Below, piece after piece: positions 46,841-54,448 of a stretch of DNA of 64,000 bases. The translations under genes and the position numbers were made by a program. Where the stretch lies: contig MKVM01000005.1 in NCBI GenBank assembly GCA_001898835.1, positions 372,001-436,000 on the forward strand, in the 5' to 3' direction. The stretch is from Micrococcales bacterium 72-143 (GTDB lineage: Bacteria; Actinomycetota; Actinomycetes; Actinomycetales; Microbacteriaceae). Each line of letters opens with the position of its first letter. The stretch's first letter is position 1. A model generated the notes under the pieces. The model saw only the letters and a list, made by a program, of their open reading frames with translations. It did not search any database and was not told where the DNA came from.

Positions 46841-47275
46841 TCAGAGCTGCGCGTTGGCGACCGCCGTCGCCATGTAGACCACGAGGGAGAGCCCCGGGGC
46901 GAGGAACGCCGCGACGACCGCCACGACGCCGAACGCACGCCCGCGAGCGGTGACGATCGCCACGATGCCCTGGGTGAGCGCCCAGACGCCGAGAGCCGTA
47001 CCCAGCAGCACGTGCACGAGCGCGAGCACCGCGAGCGTCGCTTCGGCGGGGTCCCCCGAGTCGAGGCGGAGGTTCACGCCGAAGCCGCCCGGGCCGGAGC
47101 GCGCGTACGGGGCCGCCGCGAACCCCATGAGGAGCGCCGCCAGGAGCGAACCGGCGAACACGCCGAGGCCGAGCAGCATCGCCACCCGGCCAAGCGTCTT
47201 CGATCGCGGAGGCTGCGGAGCCCGCTCCACGACGTAGGGTGCCGGCTCGCCGCCCGCGGTCATCTGCGTAGACAT
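46841..47275 (-). CDS. Hypothetical three-helix membrane protein
   Basis: Protein of 144 aa. The first 30 residues are hydrophilic, followed by helices at about 31-52, 79-106 and 113-136. The length and layout resemble actinobacterial DUF4190-type proteins, but I cannot confirm that. The ATG at 47275 is used. It is upstream of the VOC gene on the same strand and downstream of a nested hairpin. Function unknown. Confidence 0.65.
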   Translation of the reverse strand: MSTQMTAGGEPAPYVVERAPQPPRSKTLGRVAMLLGLGVFAGSLLAALLMGFAAAPYARSGPGGFGVNLRLDSGDPAEATLAVLALVHVLLGTALGVWALTQGIVAIVTARGRAFGVVAVVAAFLAPGLSLVVYMATAVANAQL

Positions 47276-47355
47276 GAGGAGAAGCTAGCGGATGGGGTGG
47301 CGGCTGCCGAGGGCGCGCTGGGCCGAGGGGGCGCGAACGACCCGAAAAGCACCTG

Positions 47356-47401
47356 CCGACGGGTCATTTCCGCCCCCTCGACGGCGCCGAGGGCCCGTCG
47401 G
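47356..47401 (-). terminator. Nested hairpin terminator
   Basis: CCGACGGG (47356-47363) pairs with CCCGTCGG (47394-47401), with an inner CCCTCG/CGAGGG hairpin. The minus-strand transcript then reads through TTTT at 47345-47348. It follows the gene at 47449 on that strand. Confidence 0.55.
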
Positions 47402-47448
47402 TTTTCAGGACGGCCGTCGCGTGTGCGGATGCGCGACCGGCGCTGCGC

Positions 47449-48330
47449 TCACGGCGCTGCCGCGGAGAGTCCGCCGAGGCGCTCGGCCATGTGCTCGGCG
47501 AACGCGGCGACATCCTGCTCGAGGATGCGACCGTCGGTGAGCACGCGCACCTGCACGACGAGGTTTCCGCGCTGCAGGTCCCACACATAAGAGCGCCACC
47601 GGGGCCCGGGGCTGCCCTCGCGCACCCACCCCACCGCGGCGACATCATCCGGCACGTCGATGCCCGCCTGCGGCGTGATCTGCACGAGACTCGTGTCGAG
47701 ACCCCCGGCAGACGGAATGTTCAGGTCCTGCCACGGGCAGGCGGCCACCCGCCGGTGCAGGTCTCGCACGAATGCGCTCGCATCCTGGGTCGTCGGAAAC
47801 GCGCGAGCCGCGATGTCCATCATCTCGGCGCCCGTTTTCCAGGTCTGGACCCAGGCGATCGGATCGGAAGATGCGCTATCCGGCCCGACAGAGAAGTACG
47901 GCGCGTTGGACGGCAGGAACGAGCACTCCCCGTCGCCGCCCACGTCGAGCCAGTGCTCGCCCACCTCCGGCGCGACCGCGCCCACCGCGCTCGGCTCGAG
48001 TTCCCCGACCCCGTTGAGCTCGTCGTCGATCGCCAGCGGGGCGACGTCGGCGGCGGATACGGCCATCAGCGTGGCGTCGTCCAAGCCGAAGCACTGCTCG
48101 CGGCAGTCGAGCGGTGATCTCGCGTTCGGCCGCTGCTCCGGCCCGTCGATGAACGGCTGGTCGGGGCTCGTCTCGCTCGCGCTGTGCCCCACGTAGGCGG
48201 CCAGACCCCCGACGACCACGACGACGGGGATGGCGAGCACGATCACCGCACCGAAGGCGATCAACGTCCACGCCCACCACGGCAGCCTCCGCCGCTGGGG
48301 TGGCTGCGGCGGAACGGGGACCTCACTCAT
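47449..48330 (-). CDS. Membrane-anchored hypothetical protein (sensor-domain-like)
   Basis: Protein of 293 aa: a Pro-rich cytoplasmic N-terminus (MSEVPVPPQPPQRRRLPWW), one membrane helix at about 19-45 and a roughly 245-residue extracytoplasmic domain. Cys occur in LDCREQCFGL, DGECSFLP and AACPWQD, compatible with two disulfides. The architecture resembles the extracellular PknH-like sensor domains of mycobacterial kinases and lipoproteins, which is a tentative comparison. No kinase is present here. Function unknown. Confidence 0.65.
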   Translation of the reverse strand: MSEVPVPPQPPQRRRLPWWAWTLIAFGAVIVLAIPVVVVVGGLAAYVGHSASETSPDQPFIDGPEQRPNARSPLDCREQCFGLDDATLMAVSAADVAPLAIDDELNGVGELEPSAVGAVAPEVGEHWLDVGGDGECSFLPSNAPYFSVGPDSASSDPIAWVQTWKTGAEMMDIAARAFPTTQDASAFVRDLHRRVAACPWQDLNIPSAGGLDTSLVQITPQAGIDVPDDVAAVGWVREGSPGPRWRSYVWDLQRGNLVVQVRVLTDGRILEQDVAAFAEHMAERLGGLSAAAP

Positions 48331-48363
48331 GTCGCGATCATCTCGTACCCGCGACGCGTCGGG

Positions 48364-49440
48364 CTACACGTTGAAGCGGAACTCCACCACGTCGCCGTCC
48401 TGCATGACGTAGTCCTTGCCCTCGATGCGAGCCTTGCCGCGGGCGCGGGCCTCGGCGAGCGAGCCCGCCGCGACGAGGTCCTCGAAGGAGGTCACCTCGG
48501 CCTTGATGAAGCCGCGCTCGAAGTCGGTGTGGATGACGCCCGCCGCCTGCGGCGCCTTCCAGCCCTTGCGGATCGTCCAGGCGCGCGCCTCCTTCGGACC
48601 CGCCGTCAGGTAGGTCTGCAGGCCCAGCGTGTCGAAGCCGATGCGGGCCAGCTGGTCGAGGCCCGACTCCTCCTGGCCGGTGGAGGCGAGCAGCTCGGCC
48701 GCGTCCTCCGGGTCGAGGTCGATGAGCTCCGACTCGACCTTCGCATCCAGGAACACCGCCTTCGCCGGCGCGACGAGGGCCGCGAGCCCCGCCTTGCGCG
48801 CCTCGTCCGTCAGCACCGCCTCGTCGACGTTGAACACGTAGATGATCGGCTTCGCCGTCATCAGCCCGAGCTCCCGGAGCAACGGCAGCTCGATGCCCGT
48901 CGCGCGCGACAGGGGCGTGCCCTCGTCGAGCGCCTTCTTCGCGGCGAGCGCCGCATCCAGCACCGCCGGGTCGGCCTTCTTGCCCCTGACCTCCTTCTCG
49001 AGGCGCGTGATCGCCTTCTCGAGGGTCTGCAGGTCGGCGAGCGCGAGCTCGGTCGTGATGACCTCGAGGTCGTCGCTCGGGTTCACCGCACCGGCGACGT
49101 GCACCACGTCGTCGTCGGAGAAGCCGCGCACGACCTGCGCGATCGCATCCGCCTCCCGGATGTTGGCGAGGAACTGGTTGCCGAGGCCCTCCCCCTCCGA
49201 GGCGCCCTTCACGATGCCGGCGATGTCGACGAAGCTCACCGTCGCGGGGAGGATGCGCTCGCTGCCGAAGATCTGCGCCAGGATGCCGAGGCGCTCGTCG
49301 GGCAGGTTCACCACGCCCACGTTCGGCTCGATCGTCGCGAAGGGATAGTTCGCCGCGAGCACGGAGTTCTTGGTGAGGGCGTTGAAGAGGGTCGACTTGC
49401 CGACGTTGGGCAGGCCGACGATTCCGATGGTGAGAGCCAC
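48364..49440 (-). CDS. ychF: Redox-regulated ATPase YchF
   Basis: Obg-family P-loop NTPase of 358 aa with ATP preference, linked to ribosome and stress functions. Motifs: GLPNVGKSTLFNALT (Walker A), DIAGIVKGASEGEGLGNQF (switch II) and FNVDEA in place of the usual NKxD, as expected for YchF. The C-terminal TGS-like domain ends QDGDVVEFRFNV. The GTG is eight bases after TAGGCT (49449-49454), indicating a near-leaderless mRNA. Confidence 0.96.
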   Translation of the reverse strand: MALTIGIVGLPNVGKSTLFNALTKNSVLAANYPFATIEPNVGVVNLPDERLGILAQIFGSERILPATVSFVDIAGIVKGASEGEGLGNQFLANIREADAIAQVVRGFSDDDVVHVAGAVNPSDDLEVITTELALADLQTLEKAITRLEKEVRGKKADPAVLDAALAAKKALDEGTPLSRATGIELPLLRELGLMTAKPIIYVFNVDEAVLTDEARKAGLAALVAPAKAVFLDAKVESELIDLDPEDAAELLASTGQEESGLDQLARIGFDTLGLQTYLTAGPKEARAWTIRKGWKAPQAAGVIHTDFERGFIKAEVTSFEDLVAAGSLAEARARGKARIEGKDYVMQDGDVVEFRFNV

Positions 49441-49448
49441 GGGGCTCA

Positions 49449-49454
49449 AGCCTA
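49449..49454 (-). promoter_or_regulatory. -10 element of ychF
   Basis: TAGGCT on the minus strand, eight bases before the GTG at 49440. Confidence 0.5.
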
Positions 49455-49593
49455 CCGGCGGGACCGGGGGTCCGGAGGTGTCCCGAATCGGGCGCGACAC
49501 GCCCGGCATGCTTGCGCCGCGTCGTGTGCGGTGACTATGGTCGTCACCTGTGCCGAGCGTCGGCACGACACCAGACACCGAAAGGAGCCGGCA

Positions 49594-49680
49594 ATGACGA
49601 ACGCACCGTTCATCCGCCGCGAGCGTCGACTCGCATTCACCGCCGGCTTCGTCGGCGTCCTCTCCGTCCGGGAAGGCTGA
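49594..49680 (+). CDS. Possible 28-aa micro-protein
   Basis: MTNAPFIRRERRLAFTAGFV followed by GVLSVREG, with a good AAAGGAG ribosome site seven bases before the ATG. It is basic at the N-terminus with a short hydrophobic stretch. It could be a real micro-protein, or a short upstream reading frame for the 97-aa gene at 49878. No homologue is recognised. The 197 bases after it show no other gene. Confidence 0.35.
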   Translation: MTNAPFIRRERRLAFTAGFVGVLSVREG

Positions 49681-49877
49681 GCGTTTCTGCGCCGCCGTCC
49701 ATGACGGTGGCGACGCTCACGAAGCCCGATCCAGGTGCCCCGTGCACCGCGGATCACGTCCCGTCCGCGACCCCTCCGACCGTCGGTGGTGGTCGATACC
49801 GTGCCGCCAGGAGCGGCGCACCTCCGAGGCAGCCCACCATGCGCGCCTCGACACCCACCACACAGAGGACACCGATC

Positions 49878-50171
49878 ATGAACACCACGCTGACGCCCAC
49901 AACGCGTCGCACCCCACCACCCCACGAGGCGGAGAAGCCCACCGTGCACGCGCCCGCGCGCGCCCTGGGCCTCCTCGACCGCGCCGCGCTGCACCTCGGA
50001 ATGGCGCTCATACGCTGGGGCCGCCGCCCCGGACGCGAGCTCGCCCGCCACGAGCGGCTCGCGAACTCCTTCGAGCTGGGGCTGCTGCACCGCGAGCGCG
50101 AGGCGCTGCGCCTCCAGCTCGACCGGGAGCGCACGCTCGCGCAGACGCACGCCCTCGTGCGCGTGCGGTGA
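49878..50171 (+). CDS. Hypothetical basic protein
   Basis: Protein of 97 aa, MNTTLTPTTRRTPPPHEAEKP..., with a Thr/Pro-rich N-terminus. An Ala/Leu-rich segment (LGLLDRAALHLGMALIRWG) and an Arg/Glu/Leu-rich helix (LHREREALRLQLDRERTLAQ) that may form a coiled coil follow. AGAGGA lies 8 bases upstream. A strong T-tailed terminator follows the stop, marking this as a real transcription unit. Function unknown. Confidence 0.6.
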   Translation: MNTTLTPTTRRTPPPHEAEKPTVHAPARALGLLDRAALHLGMALIRWGRRPGRELARHERLANSFELGLLHREREALRLQLDRERTLAQTHALVRVR

Positions 50172-50197
50172 TGCGCACGCCACGCGGGACCACCATC

Positions 50198-50238
50198 GGG
50201 GCCGTCGCCGGGATGACCGGCGACGGCCCCGCCTTTTC
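50198..50238 (+). terminator. Rho-independent terminator
   Basis: GGGGCCGTCGCCGG (50198-50211) pairs with CCGGCGACGGCCCC (50217-50230) around a five-base loop, followed by GCCTTTTC. It is the clearest intrinsic terminator in the window. Confidence 0.9.
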
Positions 50239-50352
50239 TCACGCGGCCCGATGGTCCGCCAGCCGCCGCCGGGAGGCCCGCGAGGGCCCGCCGTTTCCGG
50301 GCGCGCGGCGCGTCCCGCGGGCCGTGTCGGTGCCCCGTGCGAGAGTCGGGAC

Positions 50353-50943
50353 GTGCCACTGGACTTCACCGCGATCGACTTCGAGACAGCGAACGGATCC
50401 AGTGCGAGCGCCTGCTCGGTCGGCCTCGTGAAGGTGCGCGACGGGCAGGTCGTCGACCGCATCGGCTGGCTCATCCAGCCGCCGCCCGGCCACGACCACT
50501 TCGTCGAGTGGAACACGCGCATCCACGGCATCCGCGCCACCGACGTGCTTGAGGCGCCCGGATGGGTCGAGCAGCTCCCCGACCTGGTCGAGTTCACGGG
50601 CGCCGACATCCTCGTCGCGCACAACGCCGGCTTCGACATGGGCGTCATCAAGGCGGCGTGCACGGCGACCGGGCTGCCCATCCCCGCCTACTCCTACATG
50701 TGCAGCCTGCAGCTGGCGCGCAAGACCTACCATCTGGAGTCCTACCGGCTGCCGATGGTCGCGATGGCGGCGGGCTTCGAGGACTTCCCCCACCACGACG
50801 CCGTCGCGGACGCGGAGGCCTGCGCCGCCATCATGATCCACGCGGCCGACCGCCACGGGGCCATCGACCTGCCCGAGCTGTCCGAGCTCGCCGGTATCCG
50901 CATCGCCTCGACGGTCCCGCCGGCCGTGGCCGTCGCCTCCTGA
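50353..50943 (+). CDS. DEDD-family 3'-5' exonuclease (DnaQ-like)
   Basis: Protein of 196 aa. DEDDh motifs are visible: FTAIDFETANG (Exo I, Asp and Glu), VAHNAGFDMGVIK (Exo II Asp) and FPHHDAVADAEACA (Exo III His and Asp). This is the size of stand-alone DnaQ-like exonucleases. The GTG at 50353 gives the normal short N-terminus before Exo I; the frame is open 34 codons upstream but only through Pro/Arg-rich sequence. Cellular role (proofreading, RNA or DNA processing) is not determined. Confidence 0.85.
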   Translation: MPLDFTAIDFETANGSSASACSVGLVKVRDGQVVDRIGWLIQPPPGHDHFVEWNTRIHGIRATDVLEAPGWVEQLPDLVEFTGADILVAHNAGFDMGVIKAACTATGLPIPAYSYMCSLQLARKTYHLESYRLPMVAMAAGFEDFPHHDAVADAEACAAIMIHAADRHGAIDLPELSELAGIRIASTVPPAVAVAS

Positions 50944-50993
50944 GCCGGGGCAGCACGCCCCCATTCGTTCCGCGGGTCGCTCAGCATTCGCGG

Positions 50994-51291
50994 ATTGTGC
51001 GGCGGGAGCAACCGCAGGCGCGGGCGGCACAACCGGCGGGCGGCGGGGGCAACGACTCCCGCCGGGTAACCACGTCTCCGCCCGCACCGATTCGACTCCG
51101 CTATTCAGCCCTCTGCGTGCTCGCGGTCGGCGCATCCCATCGCGGCGACTCCTCCGGCGCGCCCGGATAGGGATACCGCACGCGGCGGGAGCAACTACTC
51201 CCGCCGCACGCGCGTTGCCCCGCCGGATGCGCGGTTGCCCCCGCCGGATGCGCGATTGCTCCCGCCGAATACGCGGTTGCTCCCGCCGAAC
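50994..51291. repeat. Repeat array with GGCGGGAGCAACCGC units in both orientations
   Basis: The left part (50994-51072) has three related direct units such as GGCGGGAGCAACCGCAGGCG. The right part (51211-51291) has four tandem inverted units (CGCGGTTGC-C/T-CCCGCCG), mostly 21 bases apart. Between them, 51182-51207 forms a perfect 10-bp hairpin (GCGGCGGGAG/CTCCCGCCGC). No gene was found in 50944-51308. The units are too short and too uniform for CRISPR spacers. Confidence 0.75.
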
Positions 51292-51308
51292 CCACCCGCG
51301 CCCGCGGG

Positions 51309-52805
51309 TCAGCCGTTCTGCGGGAAGCCCAGGTTGATGCCGCCGTGGGAGGGGTCGAGCCAGCGCGAGGTGACCGCCTTCTGGCGCGTGAAGAAGTGAA
51401 CCGCGTCCGGCCCGTAGGCCTTCGTGTCGCCGAACAGGGAGTCCTTCCAGCCGCCGAAGGAGTAGTAGCCGACCGGCACCGGGATCGGCACGTTGATGCC
51501 GACCATGCCCACCTGCACCTCGCGCTGGAAGCGTCGCGCGGCGCCGCCGTCGTTCGTGAAGATGGCGGTGCCATTGCCGTAGCGGCCGTTGTTGATGAGC
51601 TCGAGCCCCTCGTCGTACGACTGCACGCGCACGACCGAGAGCACGGGTCCGAAGATCTCGTCGCGGTAGACGGCGGATGAGGTCGGCACCTTGTCGACGA
51701 GGGTCGGGCCGAGCCAGAACCCGTCAGCGTCGCCGTCGACCTCGATCCCGCGCCCGTCGACGACGAGCTCCGCGCCGTCCGCGACGGCGACGTCGAGGTA
51801 GCCCGCCACCTTGTCGCGGTGCTCGCGCGTGATGAGCGGACCCATGTCGCAGCCGCGCGTGCCGTCGCCGACCGTGAGGGTGGACATCCGGTCGCGGATC
51901 TTGCCGATCAGCTCGTCCGCGACCGGCTCGACCGCGACGAGCACCGAGATCGCCATGCAGCGCTCGCCCGCGGAGCCGAAGCCCGCGTTGACGGCGGAGT
52001 CGGCGACGAGGTCGAGGTCGGCGTCGGGCAGAACGAGCATGTGGTTCTTGGCGCCGCCGAGGGCCTGCACGCGCTTGCCTGCGGCGGTGCCGCGCTCGTA
52101 GACGTACTTGGCGATGGGGGTCGAGCCGACGAACGACACGGACGCGATGTCGGCGTGGTCGAGGATCGCGTCGACGGACTCCTTGTCGCCGTTGACGACG
52201 TTGAACACGCCATCGGGCAGCCCGGCCTCCGCGAGCGCCTCCGCCATCCAGATGGCGGCCGAGGGGTCCTTCTCGGACGGCTTCAGCACCACCGTGTTGC
52301 CCGCCGCGATCGCGACGGGGAAGAACCACAGCGGAACCATCGCCGGGAAGTTGAAGGGGCTGATGATACCGACCACGCCGAGCGGCTGACGCAGCGAGTA
52401 GACGTCGACGCCCGTCGACACGTTCTCCGAGTACTCCCCCTTGACGAGGTGCGGGATGCCGCAGGCGAACTCGACGACCTCGAGACCGCGGGCGACCTCC
52501 CCGAGCGCGTCGGAGGTGACCTTGCCGTGCTCGGCGGTGAGGATCGCGGCGACCTCCTCCTTGCGGGCGTTGAGGATCTCGCGGAACGCGAACAGCACCT
52601 GCTGCCGCTTCGCGAGGCTCGCGGAGCTCCACGCCGGGAACGCCGCCTTCGCGGCGGCGACCGCGTGGTCGACGTCGGCGGCGGAGGCGAGCCGCACCTC
52701 TTTCTGCACGACGCCCTTGGCGGGGTTGTAGACGGGCGCGGTGCGGGTGGACTCGCCCGTGAAGACGGCACCGCCCACCCAGTGGTCGAGGATCTCAGCA
52801 GCCAT
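51309..52805 (-). CDS. mmsA: Methylmalonate-semialdehyde dehydrogenase (CoA-acylating)
   Basis: Aldehyde dehydrogenase-family enzyme of 498 aa that converts malonate or methylmalonate semialdehyde to acetyl- or propionyl-CoA in valine or inositol catabolism. Family segments: ISPFNFPAMVPLWFFPVAIA, GAKNHMLVLPDAD in place of the ELGGK motif, and FGSAGERCMAISV with the catalytic Cys. The C-terminal GYYSFGGWKDSLFGD and FFTRQKAVTSRW are characteristic. The ATG at 52805 is seven bases from TAGCCT (52813-52818). No iol or mms partner genes are adjacent. Confidence 0.92.
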   Translation of the reverse strand: MAAEILDHWVGGAVFTGESTRTAPVYNPAKGVVQKEVRLASAADVDHAVAAAKAAFPAWSSASLAKRQQVLFAFREILNARKEEVAAILTAEHGKVTSDALGEVARGLEVVEFACGIPHLVKGEYSENVSTGVDVYSLRQPLGVVGIISPFNFPAMVPLWFFPVAIAAGNTVVLKPSEKDPSAAIWMAEALAEAGLPDGVFNVVNGDKESVDAILDHADIASVSFVGSTPIAKYVYERGTAAGKRVQALGGAKNHMLVLPDADLDLVADSAVNAGFGSAGERCMAISVLVAVEPVADELIGKIRDRMSTLTVGDGTRGCDMGPLITREHRDKVAGYLDVAVADGAELVVDGRGIEVDGDADGFWLGPTLVDKVPTSSAVYRDEIFGPVLSVVRVQSYDEGLELINNGRYGNGTAIFTNDGGAARRFQREVQVGMVGINVPIPVPVGYYSFGGWKDSLFGDTKAYGPDAVHFFTRQKAVTSRWLDPSHGGINLGFPQNG

Positions 52806-52812
52806 GCTCAGG

Positions 52813-52818
52813 AGGCTA
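52813..52818 (-). promoter_or_regulatory. -10 element of mmsA
   Basis: TAGCCT on the minus strand, seven bases before the ATG at 52805, with no ribosome site. Confidence 0.5.
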
Positions 52819-52872
52819 CTCGCAGACATTTCGTTAACATTTTCGGGATGTGATGGCTTGTTCACGCGGGTC

Positions 52873-52952
52873 GAAAATGCAGGAGATCCTCCGCATCCGG
52901 TCGGTGTTCCGGGCGTCCGGCGGCGACCCGCACCGGAATCTCCTGCATTTCT
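52873..52952. repeat. Palindromic intergenic repeat, family A, copy 4
   Basis: AAATGCAGGAGAT (52875-52887) pairs with ATCTCCTGCATTT (52938-52950) around 50 bases. The outer bases GAA/TTC-like are partly conserved. It lies between divergent mmsA and rmuC, about 45 kb from the other three copies. Confidence 0.8.
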
Positions 52953-53021
52953 GAAGTGGCGGGAGCGGACGATACGGCCGGTCGCCGCGCGGATGTCGGC
53001 GGCCGCTGCGACACTGACCGC

Positions 53022-54437
53022 ATGGACGCTCTGCTGCCCCTCCTGATCGGACTCGTGATCGGCCTCGCCGTCGGAGCCGTCGCCGGCGTGCTCGTGACGC
53101 GCGCCCGCCGGGGCGACGCGGTGGCCGGGGTGGATGCCGCGGTCGCGGTGGCCCAGCAGCAGGCGATGGCCGCGCAGCATCAGGCCGCCGTCGCCGAGCT
53201 GCGCGCGCAGGAGGCCGAGGCACGGGCCGGGGTCGAGCGCCAGCTCGCCACCGCCCAGGCGGCGCTCGAGGGGGTGCGCGAGCAGCTCGGAGCCGCGCGC
53301 GACCAGTACCGCGAGCTCATGGAGCGCACGGAGGCCGACGCCAAGCAGCGGGCGGCGGAGGCCGCGGCCGAGAGCAAGGTGCTGCAGGCGCTCGCCCCCG
53401 TCAAGGAGTCGCTCGGCGCGATGCAGGTCAAGGTGACCGAGCTCGAGGCGCAGCGCCAGGAGCAGCACGTGCAGCTCACCGAGCAGCTGAAGTCGGTCAC
53501 CTCCTCCGAGGAGCGGCTGCGCGCCACCGCCGACTCGCTCGCCTCCGCACTGCGGAACAACTCCACGCGCGGCGTGTGGGGCGAGACCCAGCTGCGCGCC
53601 GTCGTCGAGGCCGCGGGCATGCTCGAGCACGTCAACTTCGACCTGCAGTCGAGCATCACCGTCGACGGACGCACGGCGCGACCCGACATGATCGTGCACC
53701 TGCCCGGCGGCAAGAGCATCGCGGTCGACTCCAAGGTGCCCTTCACCTCCTACCTCGAGGCGGCGGCCATCCCGGCCACCGCCGAGGACGCGGAGCTGGC
53801 CCGCCGCGACGCGCTGCTCAAGCAGCACGTCAAGGCCGTGCGCGACCACATCACGACCCTCGGAGCCAAGAGCTACTGGGACGGCCTCGACTCGAGCCCC
53901 GAGATGGTCGTCGCCTTCATCCCGAGCGAGTCGCTGCTCTCGGCCGCGCTCGAGACCGACCCCGCGATCATGCAGTTCGCATTCGATCGCAACGTCGCGC
54001 TCGCCTCCCCCGTCACCCTGTTCTCCGTGCTCAAGGCGGTCGCGGTCAGCTGGCGGCACGAGGTCGTCACGCAGGAGGCGAAGGCGCTCTTCGACGTGAG
54101 CCGCGAGCTCTACGGGCGTCTCACGACCCTCGCCGCGCACGTCGACAAGCTCGGCCGCTCGATCGAGCGCAGCGTCAAGGACTACAACACCTTCGTGGGA
54201 TCGCTCGAGCGCCAGGTCATGCCGTCGGCCCGTCGCCTGAGCCAGCTCGACCAGGCCAAGGTCCTCCCCGCCCTCGGCGAGATCACCGAGGACACCCGCG
54301 AGCTCACCTCGTCCGACTTCACCGCCGTCATCGAGAACGAGCTCGCCGCCCTCGACGAGACGGGCATCGTCCGCGGGGAGCTCGACCTCGGGCTGTCCGA
54401 GGGCGACGAGGCCACGCGCGACGCGAAGTCGGCGTAG
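53022..54437 (+). CDS. rmuC: DNA recombination protein RmuC
   Basis: RmuC family, 471 aa, which limits inversions and recombination in E. coli. An N-terminal membrane helix (about 3-27) precedes a long coiled coil rich in Ala/Glu/Gln/Arg (about 40-185). The RmuC core follows: NNSTRGVWGETQLRAVVEAAGM, RPDMIVHLPGGKSIAVDSKVPF (nuclease-like Asp..Asp-x-Lys) and YWDGLDSSPEMVVAFIPSE. GACACT lies six bases before the ATG as a possible -10. Confidence 0.93.
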   Translation: MDALLPLLIGLVIGLAVGAVAGVLVTRARRGDAVAGVDAAVAVAQQQAMAAQHQAAVAELRAQEAEARAGVERQLATAQAALEGVREQLGAARDQYRELMERTEADAKQRAAEAAAESKVLQALAPVKESLGAMQVKVTELEAQRQEQHVQLTEQLKSVTSSEERLRATADSLASALRNNSTRGVWGETQLRAVVEAAGMLEHVNFDLQSSITVDGRTARPDMIVHLPGGKSIAVDSKVPFTSYLEAAAIPATAEDAELARRDALLKQHVKAVRDHITTLGAKSYWDGLDSSPEMVVAFIPSESLLSAALETDPAIMQFAFDRNVALASPVTLFSVLKAVAVSWRHEVVTQEAKALFDVSRELYGRLTTLAAHVDKLGRSIERSVKDYNTFVGSLERQVMPSARRLSQLDQAKVLPALGEITEDTRELTSSDFTAVIENELAALDETGIVRGELDLGLSEGDEATRDAKSA

Positions 54438-54448
54438 CGCCGCATCCG

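Noticed and set aside
51211-51291. Possible CRISPR array
   Set aside because: Units are adjacent with no unique spacers, are about 21 bases long, and there are no cas genes nearby.
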